Source: Eubacterium ruminantium
Lineage (GTDB): Bacteria > Bacillota > Clostridia > Lachnospirales > Lachnospiraceae
Assembly: GCA_900108205.1 (NCBI GenBank)
Contig: FNUU01000003.1
Span: forward strand, 21,929 to 85,928
Reading direction: 5' to 3'
DNA: 64,000 nt
Shown here piece after piece: positions 1-8,920 of this stretch. The notes beneath the pieces were generated by a model. It saw only the letters and a list, made by a program, of their open reading frames with translations. It had not been told where the DNA came from and did not search any database. The translations under genes and the position numbers were made by a program. Position 1 is the stretch's first letter; each line of letters starts with the position of its first letter.

Positions 1-630
1 GCAAGACCAAACGGACCTATGCCGAATGGCCCGCAGGGAGCGCCGAACGGATTCATGCCGCAGGGCGGCCCGAGACCAAACGGACCAATGGGTGGCCCGC
101 AGGGAGCACCGAACGGATTTATGCCGCAGGGCGGCCCGAGACCAAACGGATCGATGCCAAACGGCCCGATGAATGGCCCGCAGGGAGCACCAAACGGTTC
201 AATGCCAAATGGTCCACAGGGAGAGCAGAATAAATTTGCACATCAGAGCGGTCCGGGACCAAAGGGACCGATGGCAATGAATGGTCCGATCCCGAATTTC
301 CAGCCAAGACCGGATGGAAATTCTACAGGCACTCTTCAGGGACCTGCCGTAAATGAGCCGGCAGTTAAGGAAGGTGCATCAGAAGAATCAAAGGTTAAGG
401 TAGTTAAGGTGGCAGGCCTTGTTACGATGATAATGGCTGCCGCAGGTCTTATAGCTGTTGGTGTTCTTCTTGCAATCAACCTGTTCTTCTCTGATTATGC
501 GAAGAATTATAAAGGTGCTGCTGATAAGGGAATTACAGCAGTTACGGCTGAACAGGAGCAGACAGACAGCAGCTCGGAAAGTGAATCTGATGGTCAGGAT
601 GACGCTGACAGCACAAAGGAAGATAAGTAA
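1..630 (+). CDS. Pro/Gly/Asn-repeat single-pass membrane protein (5' partial)
   Basis: The reading frame is open from the first base, so the true start lies upstream of the window. The first ~75 visible residues are degenerate repeats built on PNGPQGAPNGFMPQGGPR; the first two copies are 66 bp apart. One hydrophobic segment follows (around VAGLVTMIMAAAGLIAVGVL), then an acidic, serine-rich tail rich in D/E/S. The layout suggests a repeat-rich domain tethered to the membrane by one helix. The next gene starts 14 bp downstream and is also membrane-anchored, so the two are probably cotranscribed. I do not recognise the family; function unknown. A zinc-ribbon or other domain could lie in the missing N-terminus. 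Confidence 0.75.
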   Translation, partial: ARPNGPMPNGPQGAPNGFMPQGGPRPNGPMGGPQGAPNGFMPQGGPRPNGSMPNGPMNGPQGAPNGSMPNGPQGEQNKFAHQSGPGPKGPMAMNGPIPNFQPRPDGNSTGTLQGPAVNEPAVKEGASEESKVKVVKVAGLVTMIMAAAGLIAVGVLLAINLFFSDYAKNYKGAADKGITAVTAEQEQTDSSSESESDGQDDADSTKEDK

Positions 631-644
631 GGGGGGCTGGTAAA

Positions 645-2201
645 ATGAGTAATAATAGAAAAAAATGGCTTATAATTGCAATTATTTCACTGGTTCTTTT
701 TGCGGCAGAGGTTGTATTTTCAATCTTCTTCCTTCTTCCTATGATGAAGACCAATAAGGTTGTTGATAAGATAAAGAGCGGCGACAGCAGTGGGGCTGCA
801 AAGATTATGCGCGACCTTTCTGACAGTAATAAGAAATCTGCTAAAGAAAAGGTGGATGACCTTATTGTTAAGATGACAAATGATTATATTGCAGGTAAGA
901 CAGAATATGAGAGTCTTAAGAAGGTTCTTATAGCTGTGGAAAATGTTGAAGCATTCTATGGAATGTCAGAGAAGTGCTTTATGGAGGCAAATAAGAAGGC
1001 CCTCCTGAAGGAGTTCAGAGATGTTATTTCCGGAGATGCTGAAGATGAGCAGAAGCTGAACGATGTTTATTATATTGTAGCGGATGGTACTGCTGAAGAC
1101 GGAAGCACAGAGTCAACAAAATACCTTGAATACTTCAGTAAGGAAAGCCAGGAGAATTACCAGAAGGCTATATCAGATTATTTTGACGCAGTTCTTAAGG
1201 CAGATTATGAGAGTTATAAATCAGGAAATGGTGATGCTCTCACAATTCTTAAAGAAGCTGATATAATCGATAGCAATATTTATACATTGTCCGGATATTC
1301 AAGCTATGCAACCGATATCAAGAATGATATGAAGGCTCTTCAGGAGATTCAGAAATATCTTGATCAGATGAATAATGATATAAGTACAAATGATTACAAT
1401 GCAGCAATCGATACGTATAATGAATGTCTCGATAAATACGGCAGCCAGCAGGCATATTCAGAACTTAAGGAACAGCTGGATGCTGCAAAGGAAAAGGCAC
1501 ATACAGAAGGCGTTGAATATTATACGAAAGCGTTTGATAAACTCAGAGAAGCTAAGGATAAGGCTTCTGCAGAGACTCTTTACAGTGAGATAGAGAAGAA
1601 CTTTGGAGGAGATCTGGATAAGGCAACCGTTCTTTCAGGATTCTTGCCTGAATGGGGCGAAGCTTATGTGGCATTCCTGAATGATTATGAGAAGAATATC
1701 AAAGCAGCCATGGATTCAGGCAACCCACTTAAGAAGTATTATCCGGTAAGCAGTGCAAATTATGATGAGGATAAGCCGACCAGCTATTCATTATATGATA
1801 TGGACGGAGACAAGGTTCCTGAGCTTATCATCTATGGTGAGCTGATCTCACATGTATTTACATTCAGAGATGGAAAGATATCTTACGTTATGACAGTGGG
1901 ACGTATCGCATATAAGAATGATGGAACTTTTGCTTCACTTTATCAGAAGTCAGCAGCCCCTGCAGCAGAGAAGTATCATGCAATCACAGTCACAAACGGT
2001 AAGGCTAAATGTACCAAGTTTACAACAGGTATTGTAAATAATGATGGAAATATGAGCTTTGTTGTTAACAGCCGTGAATCTGATTATGATGGTTTCTATA
2101 AGGCTGCAACACTTATCGTAGAGGATGCGGTTGATTATATTCCTGAAACAGATAAACTGGGTACTGATTATGAGAAGACTATTTCAGATTATTCAGAATA
2201 A
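645..2201 (+). CDS. Membrane-anchored protein of unknown function
   Basis: 518 residues, ATG preceded by a G-rich ribosome site. An N-terminal hydrophobic segment (about residues 9-30) looks like a signal anchor. The middle (~40-340) is charged and helical, rich in K/E/D, with no recognised fold. Near residues 380-400 there is YSLYDMDGDKVPELIIYG, a D-x-D-G-D calcium-loop-like motif seen in many secreted Clostridia proteins (established pattern; role here inferred). The C-terminal domain is therefore probably extracellular. It follows the repeat-rich membrane protein by 14 bp. Its last 32 bp overlap the start of a YitT fragment in another frame. Specific function unknown. Confidence 0.75.
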   Translation: MSNNRKKWLIIAIISLVLFAAEVVFSIFFLLPMMKTNKVVDKIKSGDSSGAAKIMRDLSDSNKKSAKEKVDDLIVKMTNDYIAGKTEYESLKKVLIAVENVEAFYGMSEKCFMEANKKALLKEFRDVISGDAEDEQKLNDVYYIVADGTAEDGSTESTKYLEYFSKESQENYQKAISDYFDAVLKADYESYKSGNGDALTILKEADIIDSNIYTLSGYSSYATDIKNDMKALQEIQKYLDQMNNDISTNDYNAAIDTYNECLDKYGSQQAYSELKEQLDAAKEKAHTEGVEYYTKAFDKLREAKDKASAETLYSEIEKNFGGDLDKATVLSGFLPEWGEAYVAFLNDYEKNIKAAMDSGNPLKKYYPVSSANYDEDKPTSYSLYDMDGDKVPELIIYGELISHVFTFRDGKISYVMTVGRIAYKNDGTFASLYQKSAAPAAEKYHAITVTNGKAKCTKFTTGIVNNDGNMSFVVNSRESDYDGFYKAATLIVEDAVDYIPETDKLGTDYEKTISDYSE

Positions 2202-2466
2202 TGTTGTACCCCTGCTTCTGATAACTTTCGGAGCAGTGATAGCAGCCTTCAGCCTGGAAGAGTTTCTCGTTCCGAATAATATATTCGATGGCGGAATAAC
2301 CAGTGTGAGCATGATAATCGGAAATGTGACGAAATTTCCGCTCGGAGCGCTTATAGCCATTATCAATATTCCGTTTCTCGTATATGCTTTTAGAAAGCTC
2401 GGAAGAAATGTAAAACGCAGACCTGAAGCGGCTGCTGCCCGGGCAGACGGTGAAGAAAATAATTAA
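2170..2466 (+). pseudogene. Truncated YitT-family membrane protein (N-terminal fragment)
   Basis: From ATG 2170 the frame encodes 98 residues. The segment around EEFLVPNNIFDGGITSVSMI matches the conserved N-terminal portion of YitT-family (DUF161) membrane proteins, which are normally about 280-290 residues. Only the first two membrane segments are present; a short Arg/Ala/Glu tail follows and the frame ends. The remaining ~190 residues are absent from the following sequence. The fragment begins inside the 3' end of the preceding gene, in a different frame, and has no clear ribosome site of its own, which suggests a deletion joined a YitT gene to its neighbour. It could still be translated by coupling, but a normal YitT protein is not made. 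Confidence 0.6.
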
Positions 2467-2476
2467 TAATACGTAG

Positions 2477-2527
2477 ATAAACAGTACATACATCAGCTTA
2501 TATGCCGGTATGTACTGTTTATTTTTT
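2477..2527 (+). terminator. Intrinsic terminator
   Basis: A perfect 15-bp stem pairs 2477-2491 with 2508-2522 and is followed by TTTTT. It ends the transcript of the left-hand membrane-protein genes. Confidence 0.85.
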
Positions 2528-2539
2528 GATTTGCGATGT

Positions 2540-2567
2540 TTGCAAAAAAAAGTTTTTATGTTATGAT
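2540..2567 (+). promoter_or_regulatory. Sigma-A-type promoter for the TPR-DUF4037-DUF4125 gene
   Basis: TTGCAA (2540-2545), a 16-bp spacer and TATGAT (2562-2567) lie just after the terminator. The leader to the start codon at 2706 would be about 130 nt and holds a small hairpin (TTGCTTA/TAAGCAA near 2582-2602). Nothing else is recognised in 2467-2700. Confidence 0.55.
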
Positions 2568-2705
2568 ATTTGAGGTGGTTTTTGCTTAATTATAAGCAAG
2601 ATTGGTTAACATAAAATTCAAAAAAGAGAATGCCATTTGTTTTTAATAATGGTGATTGATCGTAACAGGAACATCAATTATGTATTTGTGTGATAAAGGG
2701 TGAAA

Positions 2706-5210
2706 ATGGATTTAAATAATTTTTTTGAAGAACAGTCAAAATTATATAATGATGAAAGACTTTCGGAGATGCCGGACTTCTTTGACGGATGGCTGAAAAA
2801 GGCGGAAGAAGAGGGAGATAAAGGTGCATCGGTTACCATTTTGAATGAGATGATGGGTTTTTACCGGGAAAAAAGTCTTCATGATAAAGCAATCAGCTGT
2901 GGAATTGAAGCTGAAAGGCTCATGAAGGAGCTTGGTATGGAAGGGACAGTTCCTTATGCCATGACTCTTCTGAATGCGGCTACTGTTTACAGGGCAGCAG
3001 GAAAATATCAGGAGTCAGCCGAAAAATACGCAGAGGTTTTTGCAATCTTTCATGATACTCTTCCTCCGAATGATTTTAAGTTTGCGGAGGCAAATAATAA
3101 TGTCGCCCTCCTGTATCAGGAGCTGGAACGTTATGATAAGGCAGCAGAAGCTTTGGAGAGGGCTCTTTCAATATGCCGTGATACCCCTCATAAGGAATTT
3201 GAAACAGCTGTTACCCTTGCAAATCTTGGTAATTGTGAGATAAAACTGGGAGAGCTTGGAGCTGCACTGGTGGATTTGACAGAGGCAACGGAAATCTTTA
3301 ATGAAGAGGGTGCAAGCGATACCCATCATGCTGCAGCCATAATGGGGCTTGCAGATATTGAAGTGCTTCTGGGGCATAAAGAAAAAGCGGCAGAAGGCTA
3401 CCAAAAAGCTCTTGCGATGATAGAGGGCTATATTGGTAAAAATGATGATTACAGAAGAGTTGAAGAAAAGCTTCAGGTAACTGAAAAGAATAATCAGAAC
3501 AATATCCCGGATAAAGAAACGGATGATAACCCGGATAAAAACCGGGATAATATCCGGGAAACAGGCTTCGGTCTGCGGCTTGCAAGACATTTTTATGATA
3601 CTCTTGGAAGCAGGATGATCAGGGGAAAATTTCCTCAGTATGAAGCAAGGATAGCTGTAGGAAAGGCCGGATCGGGTTCGGAATGTTTTGGATTTGATGA
3701 CATTTATTCAAGAGATCATGATTTTGGACCGGGATTCTCCATGTGGCTTACCGACGAGGATTATAATGAGATCGGAGAAGCGCTTTCGTCTGAATATGAA
3801 AAAATCCTGGAAGAATACATTTCCGGAAAATACTATGAAGAACTGCTGGCGTCGGAAGATTTTTCAGACAATAATGAGAATATAGCAGCCGACGGTATTA
3901 CCGGAGATAATGAATCCAAGCCGGAGGTTGATAATGATGCAGCGGCACGGCAGATCATTCAGAGTGAGTACCGTGATGAACGGGCCAAGGGTCGTACCGG
4001 TGTCAAGAAAATATCAGATTTTTATCTGGAGCATACAGGGTGTCCGGAAGGGCCGAAAACCTATGCTGAGTATCTGGGGGCAGAGGAAGCAGGACTTGCG
4101 GCAGCCGTAAATGGTGAGATCTACAGAGATGATGCAGGCGTCTTTACAGCCATAAGAGAAAGGCTGAAGGCTTATTATCCGGAATATGTGAGGTTTTTAA
4201 AGATTGCAAATCTTTTCACTATGTTGGGAAGAGAGGCTCAGTATAATTTTGGAAGAGCGAGCAGCAGAAAGGATTATACGGCAGCGGCGCTTATGCGGGA
4301 TTCGGCTGTAAGAGATGCGCTGCAGCTGATATATCTTCTGAATGATACTTATGCACCTCATGAGAAATGGCTTAGAAAAGGCATTGACGGACTTAAACAT
4401 ATAGCTTATGTGGGACGTCTTATAGATGATATAGAGCTGGCAGATTTAAGGGATACAAAAAGGATAGAAAGATACCTCGAAAAGCTGTGTTTTACAGTGC
4501 TTCGTGAGGTTAAGGATCAGGGAATAGTATGGGGAAACAGTACATTTCTCCCTGATTATTCGGCGATGTTCAATCGAAAGGCTGAAATCTATATGATGGA
4601 TATCCCGACTCTTGCCGGAGAGATTGCGAAAGTGGAATTCAGAGCCTTCGACAGCGTTAATAACGAAGGCGGCAGAGCTGAATGTCAGAATAACTGGCCG
4701 ACCTTCAGGATAATGCGTATGAGTCAGTATCTTACATGGACGAAGGAAATGCTGGTTCAGTATCTTACTGATTTTGAAGGTGTGATCGCGGAAGGCCGGA
4801 ACATGATAACCGAAAAATACGGTTATATGATGGAAACCACGGCACCGAATGAATTCAAACGTATAAAAGACAAACTTCCGCCGGTTCCGGAAAGTAAAAG
4901 AGTACTGGTAAGGGAGCTGACAAAGATTGAAACCGGATGGATGGAAGAATTTGCAGAGAAATATCCAAATCTTTCACAAAATGCAAGACTTATTCATACA
5001 AATGAAGACATCGGCTGGAATACTTCTTCAGAAACTTATCAAAGAGGGGAACTGTACTCCTACAGTGACAAGATGCTTCTGATGTACGGAAGATTTATAG
5101 CAGGACTTTGTAAGATGGGCATTAATCTGACCATGAAGATAATGGAAAATACAGTTAAAATGTACGGTTACAAGAACCTTGATGACGCCGAAGAAAAAAG
5201 CAAAAAGTAA
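2706..5210 (+). CDS. TPR protein with DUF4037 (nucleotidyltransferase-like) and DUF4125 domains
   Basis: 834 residues from ATG 2706; a GTG at 2700 is in frame but overlaps the AAAGGG ribosome site, so the ATG is preferred. Residues ~1-245 are tetratricopeptide repeats (for example AATVYRAAGKYQESAEKYAE). After an Asn/Asp-rich linker, a DUF4037-like region starts near residue 285 with GSGSECFGFDDIYSRDHDFG, a Gly-Ser plus D-x-D pattern like nucleotidyltransferases (inference). From ~490 comes the DUF4125 signature (LFTMLGREAQYNFGR and APHEKWLRKG). Substrate and role are unknown. It has its own promoter and precedes a PlsC-type gene by 17 bp, so the two may form an operon. The family assignment is fairly secure; catalytic activity is not. 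Confidence 0.8.
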   Translation: MDLNNFFEEQSKLYNDERLSEMPDFFDGWLKKAEEEGDKGASVTILNEMMGFYREKSLHDKAISCGIEAERLMKELGMEGTVPYAMTLLNAATVYRAAGKYQESAEKYAEVFAIFHDTLPPNDFKFAEANNNVALLYQELERYDKAAEALERALSICRDTPHKEFETAVTLANLGNCEIKLGELGAALVDLTEATEIFNEEGASDTHHAAAIMGLADIEVLLGHKEKAAEGYQKALAMIEGYIGKNDDYRRVEEKLQVTEKNNQNNIPDKETDDNPDKNRDNIRETGFGLRLARHFYDTLGSRMIRGKFPQYEARIAVGKAGSGSECFGFDDIYSRDHDFGPGFSMWLTDEDYNEIGEALSSEYEKILEEYISGKYYEELLASEDFSDNNENIAADGITGDNESKPEVDNDAAARQIIQSEYRDERAKGRTGVKKISDFYLEHTGCPEGPKTYAEYLGAEEAGLAAAVNGEIYRDDAGVFTAIRERLKAYYPEYVRFLKIANLFTMLGREAQYNFGRASSRKDYTAAALMRDSAVRDALQLIYLLNDTYAPHEKWLRKGIDGLKHIAYVGRLIDDIELADLRDTKRIERYLEKLCFTVLREVKDQGIVWGNSTFLPDYSAMFNRKAEIYMMDIPTLAGEIAKVEFRAFDSVNNEGGRAECQNNWPTFRIMRMSQYLTWTKEMLVQYLTDFEGVIAEGRNMITEKYGYMMETTAPNEFKRIKDKLPPVPESKRVLVRELTKIETGWMEEFAEKYPNLSQNARLIHTNEDIGWNTSSETYQRGELYSYSDKMLLMYGRFIAGLCKMGINLTMKIMENTVKMYGYKNLDDAEEKSKK

Positions 5211-5227
5211 TATAAAGGAATTATGAT

Positions 5228-6040
5228 ATGTTACATCTAATTTATTTGGGACTAAGCTTTACAACAGCGCTTATTTACGCATTTGCAAGACATCTTTTCA
5301 GAAAGATATCCGGATACTTCATAGTAGGAGCTATGACTATCAGCGGATATATTGCGTTATTTGCGCTTCATGTGGCTGTATTTGTACTGGTTGGAGCAAC
5401 CATAAATGAGAAGAAGCTTCCGAAAAGCATTCATACCTTCTACAGGTGGTTCGGACTTCTGACCTTAAAGGTTTTTGTTGATTCCTTCAGATTTAAGATA
5501 AGGATAAACGGACAGGAAAAGCTTCCGGAGGAAAATTTTCTTCTGGTGTGCAATCACAAGTCAATATTTGATCCTCTTATAGGAATCACCAGATTTAAGA
5601 AATACAATATGGCATACATTTCCAAGAAAGAAAATCTGAAGATACCATTTGTCGGAAGGTATATGAAGGCTGTAGGCTGTCTGGATCTTGACAGGGAGAA
5701 TGCAAGAAATGCCATTGAAACAATCAATAAGGCGGCCACATATATTAAAACCGGACACTGTAATCTCGGTATCTATCCGGAAGGAATGGAAAATAAAACA
5801 GATGAATTACTGCTGCCCTTCAGACCGGGTGCCTTTAAGATAGCAAAGAAGGCACATTGTCCTGTGGCGGTAATGACGATTAAGAACAGTGACAGGGTTT
5901 TCAGACGATTTATGTTTAAAAGGATCAAGGTAGATATTGATATTCTTGGAGTTATTGACAGGGAGGAGATCAAGAAGCTCTCCACTCAGGAGATCAGCGA
6001 TAAAGCATTTGGAATGATGTATGAAAATCTTGCGGCTTGA
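5228..6040 (+). CDS. Lysophospholipid acyltransferase family protein (PlsC-like)
   Basis: 270 residues. Likely transfers an acyl group to 1-acylglycerol-3-phosphate to give phosphatidic acid at the inner membrane. Two hydrophobic segments occupy residues ~1-60. The acyltransferase block has the catalytic HX4D motif as NHKSIFD (~115) and the glycerol-phosphate site as YPEGMEN, a variant of the usual FPEGTR. Length fits the PlsC family (about 200-270). It follows the DUF4125 gene by 17 bp. Specificity for lysophosphatidate over another acceptor is inferred from the family. Confidence 0.85.
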   Translation: MLHLIYLGLSFTTALIYAFARHLFRKISGYFIVGAMTISGYIALFALHVAVFVLVGATINEKKLPKSIHTFYRWFGLLTLKVFVDSFRFKIRINGQEKLPEENFLLVCNHKSIFDPLIGITRFKKYNMAYISKKENLKIPFVGRYMKAVGCLDLDRENARNAIETINKAATYIKTGHCNLGIYPEGMENKTDELLLPFRPGAFKIAKKAHCPVAVMTIKNSDRVFRRFMFKRIKVDIDILGVIDREEIKKLSTQEISDKAFGMMYENLAA

Positions 6041-6097
6041 GAAAAATAATCTTTTCGTGGGATTATTGTCAGGGTTAAAACTATTCTGACAGAAGAT

Positions 6098-6171
6098 CAA
6101 TACAGGTTAATGATACAGAAAACCAATACAGGTTAATGATACAGAAAACCAATGCAGGTAAATGATAGAAA
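6098..6171 (+). repeat. 26-bp direct tandem repeat, 2.8 copies
   Basis: Two identical 26-bp units (6098-6123, 6124-6149; core ATACAGGTTAATGATACAG) are followed by a diverged partial unit to about 6171. The array ends just before the ribosome site of the next gene. Confidence 0.9.
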
Positions 6172-6194
6172 TTTGTGAGGAGAAGCAGAAGTAA

Positions 6195-7823
6195 ATGAAA
6201 GAACTGGAAAATATTTTATTTAAAGAAACCAAGAAAAAGCGTTTAACTGCAGCAGTGGTCTGTTTGGTTGCAGCAGTGGTACTTATACTTGTAGGCGGAA
6301 GGATATTCCTGGGATATACCTTTGCAAGCAAGGAGCTGAATGACTATAGTGCATCTTCATTAAAGAATGGATATTATAAATTTACAGATGTCTATGAGAT
6401 TTTGGGTGAGTATGGTTATGATGATACAGGAAGCGGCTATGTGCTCATAGTACGTTCAAAGACTGATCCTTCAGATTTTTATCTTATGGGAATGTACTTT
6501 GACAAGAAGGATATCGATGTAGCCGAGAAGGTTTATAATGGATTTTGGGATACATATGATACCGGAAATAACAGCTATGTATATATTTCGGGCGCCGGAC
6601 GTGTCCGTGATATGAAAAGTGATGAGAAGCAGGTATTTCAGGATGCTCTTTTTGAAACCTTCCAGGATTCTTCTTCAAAGAGCGAATTGGAAAGCAGAAT
6701 GGTATATAAGACTCTTGAGTATAAGGCTTTTCCAAGAATGATGAGAGTAAGAGAATGGGTTATGCTTATATGCGGCGTCGGCCTTGCTGTTGCGGCAATA
6801 TTCCTGTTTTTCACTGTTTCAGGCGGAGGAAGCAGGAAAAAGATACTTGAGCAGGTTGCGGTATCAGGAGTTGATCCGAGTATCCTCGCAAGTGAATTAT
6901 CATATGGTAAGAAACATGACAATATTGTAATCGGATCAAAATGTATTTACGTTGGCGGATTCTCACCGAAGATGTTCTTTTTCAAGGATCTGGTCTGGGT
7001 ATATGGTAAGGTAACAAATACTCAGCATAAAATGTATGGCGTTATTAACACCGGTACAACAACATCGTACGCCATAAATTTCCTGGACAGGAATAATAAG
7101 GCAACGATTATTCCGTTAAAAAATGGCGCCATGAACGGTATAATCTCTGATATTCATGAGGCAGCACCTCATATAATCACAGGCTATAATGAAGATATTG
7201 CAAATGCTGCAAAAAATAATTTCAATGCTATCCTGGATGCTGTAAGAAGAAAGAAGGCAGAGATAGAACAGGCAAAAAATGATGAAATTGCCAATACTCC
7301 TTCAGGCATGGCCTATAATGATTCTGAAAAACAGAGCGGCGGATATGACGGCTATGGATCAAATAACGATACAACAGGTTCATATGGTACAACTGATGTG
7401 ACCGGATCATATGGTTCAACAGGAACAGGCAGTTCGTATGGTACGGCTGATGTGACCGGCTCATATGGAACAACAGGAACAGGCAGTTCGTATGGTACAG
7501 CCGATGTGACCGGATCATATGGAATAACAGGAACAGGTAGTTCGTATGGTACAGCCGATGTGACCGGATCATATGGAACAACAGGAACAGGCAGTTCGTA
7601 TGGTACAGCTGATGTGACCGGTTCAAATGGTACTGCCGGATCAAGTGGTTCATATGGTATAACGGATACAACAGGTGCATACGGAGCAAACAGTTCATAT
7701 GATGATGCAGCAGGAAAGAGTACAGAGTCTGCAGAAGCTGATGATAATAAAGATTCATACAGTGATATGGGCTTCGGTAATACCTCTGATTATGGAAATA
7801 TAAACGATTTTACAAATCTGTAA
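6195..7823 (+). CDS. Two-TM membrane protein with an 18-residue tandem repeat tail
   Basis: 542 residues. Hydrophobic segments near residues 17-38 and 187-210 enclose a ~150-residue region that is probably outside the cell. The following ~170 residues form a soluble domain (contains KCIYVGGFSPKMFFFKDLVW). The C-terminus is a low-complexity Gly/Ser/Tyr/Thr tail with four near-perfect copies of SYGTTGTGSSYGTADVTG. Similar two-TM proteins are common in Lachnospiraceae (possibly the DUF6709 group, from memory only). Function unknown. A strong terminator follows directly. The tail is probably disordered and its copy number is likely to vary between strains. Confidence 0.75.
   Translation: MKELENILFKETKKKRLTAAVVCLVAAVVLILVGGRIFLGYTFASKELNDYSASSLKNGYYKFTDVYEILGEYGYDDTGSGYVLIVRSKTDPSDFYLMGMYFDKKDIDVAEKVYNGFWDTYDTGNNSYVYISGAGRVRDMKSDEKQVFQDALFETFQDSSSKSELESRMVYKTLEYKAFPRMMRVREWVMLICGVGLAVAAIFLFFTVSGGGSRKKILEQVAVSGVDPSILASELSYGKKHDNIVIGSKCIYVGGFSPKMFFFKDLVWVYGKVTNTQHKMYGVINTGTTTSYAINFLDRNNKATIIPLKNGAMNGIISDIHEAAPHIITGYNEDIANAAKNNFNAILDAVRRKKAEIEQAKNDEIANTPSGMAYNDSEKQSGGYDGYGSNNDTTGSYGTTDVTGSYGSTGTGSSYGTADVTGSYGTTGTGSSYGTADVTGSYGITGTGSSYGTADVTGSYGTTGTGSSYGTADVTGSNGTAGSSGSYGITDTTGAYGANSSYDDAAGKSTESAEADDNKDSYSDMGFGNTSDYGNINDFTNL
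7407..7622 (+). repeat. 54-bp in-frame tandem repeat, 4 copies
   Basis: Units begin at 7407, 7461, 7515 and 7569 (each starts TCATATGG) and differ by a few bases. A partial unit precedes them. They encode the 18-residue Gly/Ser/Tyr repeat. Confidence 0.92.
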
Positions 7824-7844
7824 AAGCATAAATTGTGTCATTTT

Positions 7845-7886
7845 GGGATTCACAAATGCAAAAATTTGTGAATCCCTTATTCTTTT
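7845..7886 (+). terminator. Intrinsic terminator
   Basis: A perfect 13-bp stem (GGGATTCACAAAT, 7845-7857, with 7864-7876) has a 6-nt loop and is followed by TTATTCTTTT. Confidence 0.85.
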
Positions 7887-7908
7887 GTATAAAAATTTTA
7901 TAAAAATC

Positions 7909-7938
7909 TTGAAGTTTCGGTATGTTTTAAGTTATAAT
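7909..7938 (+). promoter_or_regulatory. Sigma-A-type promoter for nfnAB
   Basis: TTGAAG (7909-7914), an 18-bp spacer and TATAAT (7933-7938). The resulting leader of about 130 nt includes an R1 repeat whose hairpins would be in the mRNA. Confidence 0.65.
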
Positions 7939-7980
7939 GTTTGGCGATATTGATTTTCAGAATTTTGAAACATTGTCAGT

Positions 7981-8046
7981 GCTGATAAGATACCGAAGGG
8001 ACGTAAGTTCCGAAGTATCATGAGATGCATTTTTTGCATCTCATAA
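7981..8046 (+). repeat. R1 dispersed palindromic repeat, copy A
   Basis: It shows GATAAGATACCG, then the core dyad GGGACGTAAGTTCC, then the hairpin GAGATGC...GCATCTC (8021-8043). It lies in the nfnAB leader, about 25 bp before the ribosome site. Confidence 0.8.
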
Positions 8047-8075
8047 TTTCAAGTACAATATAAGGGAGTAAAGAG

Positions 8076-8918
8076 ATGTATAAGATTATTCGTAAGAAGG
8101 CTCTTAATCCAACGGTTACACTTATGGAAGTGGATGCACCGCTGGTTGCAAGAAAGGCTGAGCCTGGCCAGTTTATAATCCTTCGTGCAAATGCTGAGGG
8201 AGAGCGTATTCCTCTTACAATAGCAGGATATGATCGTGAGAAGGGTACCATTACAATCATTTTCCAGATAGTTGGTGGAGCAACTGAAACACTTAATTCT
8301 TTAAGTGAAGGTGATTATATCGCTGATTTTGTAGGACCTCTGGGAAAGGCTACTGAAACAGAAGGACTTAAGAAGGTTGCCGTTGTGGGCGGCGGTGTCG
8401 GATGTGCGATAGCATTTCCTATTGCAAAGAAGCTTCATGAGATTGGCTGTGAGGTTCATTCTATAGTAGGTTTCAGAAGTGAAGATCTTATAATTCTTGA
8501 AGATGAATTTAAGGAAGTAAGTGATAAATATGTTCTTATGACAGATGACGGTTCTGCAGGTGAGAAGGGTCTCGTTACAAATGCTCTTGAGAAGCTTATT
8601 GAAGCCGGAGAGAACTATGACGAGGTTATTACCATCGGACCGCTTATCATGATGAAGTTCGTTACATTACTTACTAAGAAATATAACGTTAAGACTGTTG
8701 TCAGCATGAATCCTATCATGGTTGATGGTACAGGAATGTGCGGCGGATGCCGTCTTACAGTTGGTGGAAAGACTAAGTTTGCCTGCGTTGACGGACCTGA
8801 TTTTGACGGATTTGAAGTTGACTTTGATGAGGCTATGGCTCGTTCGGCTACTTACAAACCATTTGAACAGAAGGCTCGTGAAGAAGCCTGCAACTTATTT
8901 AGGATGGAGGTAAAGTAG
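8076..8918 (+). CDS. nfnA: NADH-dependent ferredoxin:NADP+ oxidoreductase, small subunit (NfnA-type)
   Basis: 280 residues. In the NfnAB complex this subunit takes electrons from NADH through FAD and a [2Fe-2S] cluster during flavin-based electron bifurcation in the cytoplasm. An N-terminal FAD-binding barrel (~1-95) is followed by an NAD-binding region with VAVVGGGVGCA at 101-111. The C-terminus has Cys222, Cys225 and Cys237 in GTGMCGGC and FACVDGPDFDG with Asp217 just before; three Cys plus one Asp is the ligand set reported for NfnA. The partner gene starts 2 bp after its stop, so translation is probably coupled. The main alternative for this fold, a dihydroorotate dehydrogenase electron-transfer subunit, is made unlikely by that partner. 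Confidence 0.9.
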   Translation: MYKIIRKKALNPTVTLMEVDAPLVARKAEPGQFIILRANAEGERIPLTIAGYDREKGTITIIFQIVGGATETLNSLSEGDYIADFVGPLGKATETEGLKKVAVVGGGVGCAIAFPIAKKLHEIGCEVHSIVGFRSEDLIILEDEFKEVSDKYVLMTDDGSAGEKGLVTNALEKLIEAGENYDEVITIGPLIMMKFVTLLTKKYNVKTVVSMNPIMVDGTGMCGGCRLTVGGKTKFACVDGPDFDGFEVDFDEAMARSATYKPFEQKAREEACNLFRMEVK

Positions 8919-8920
8919 AG

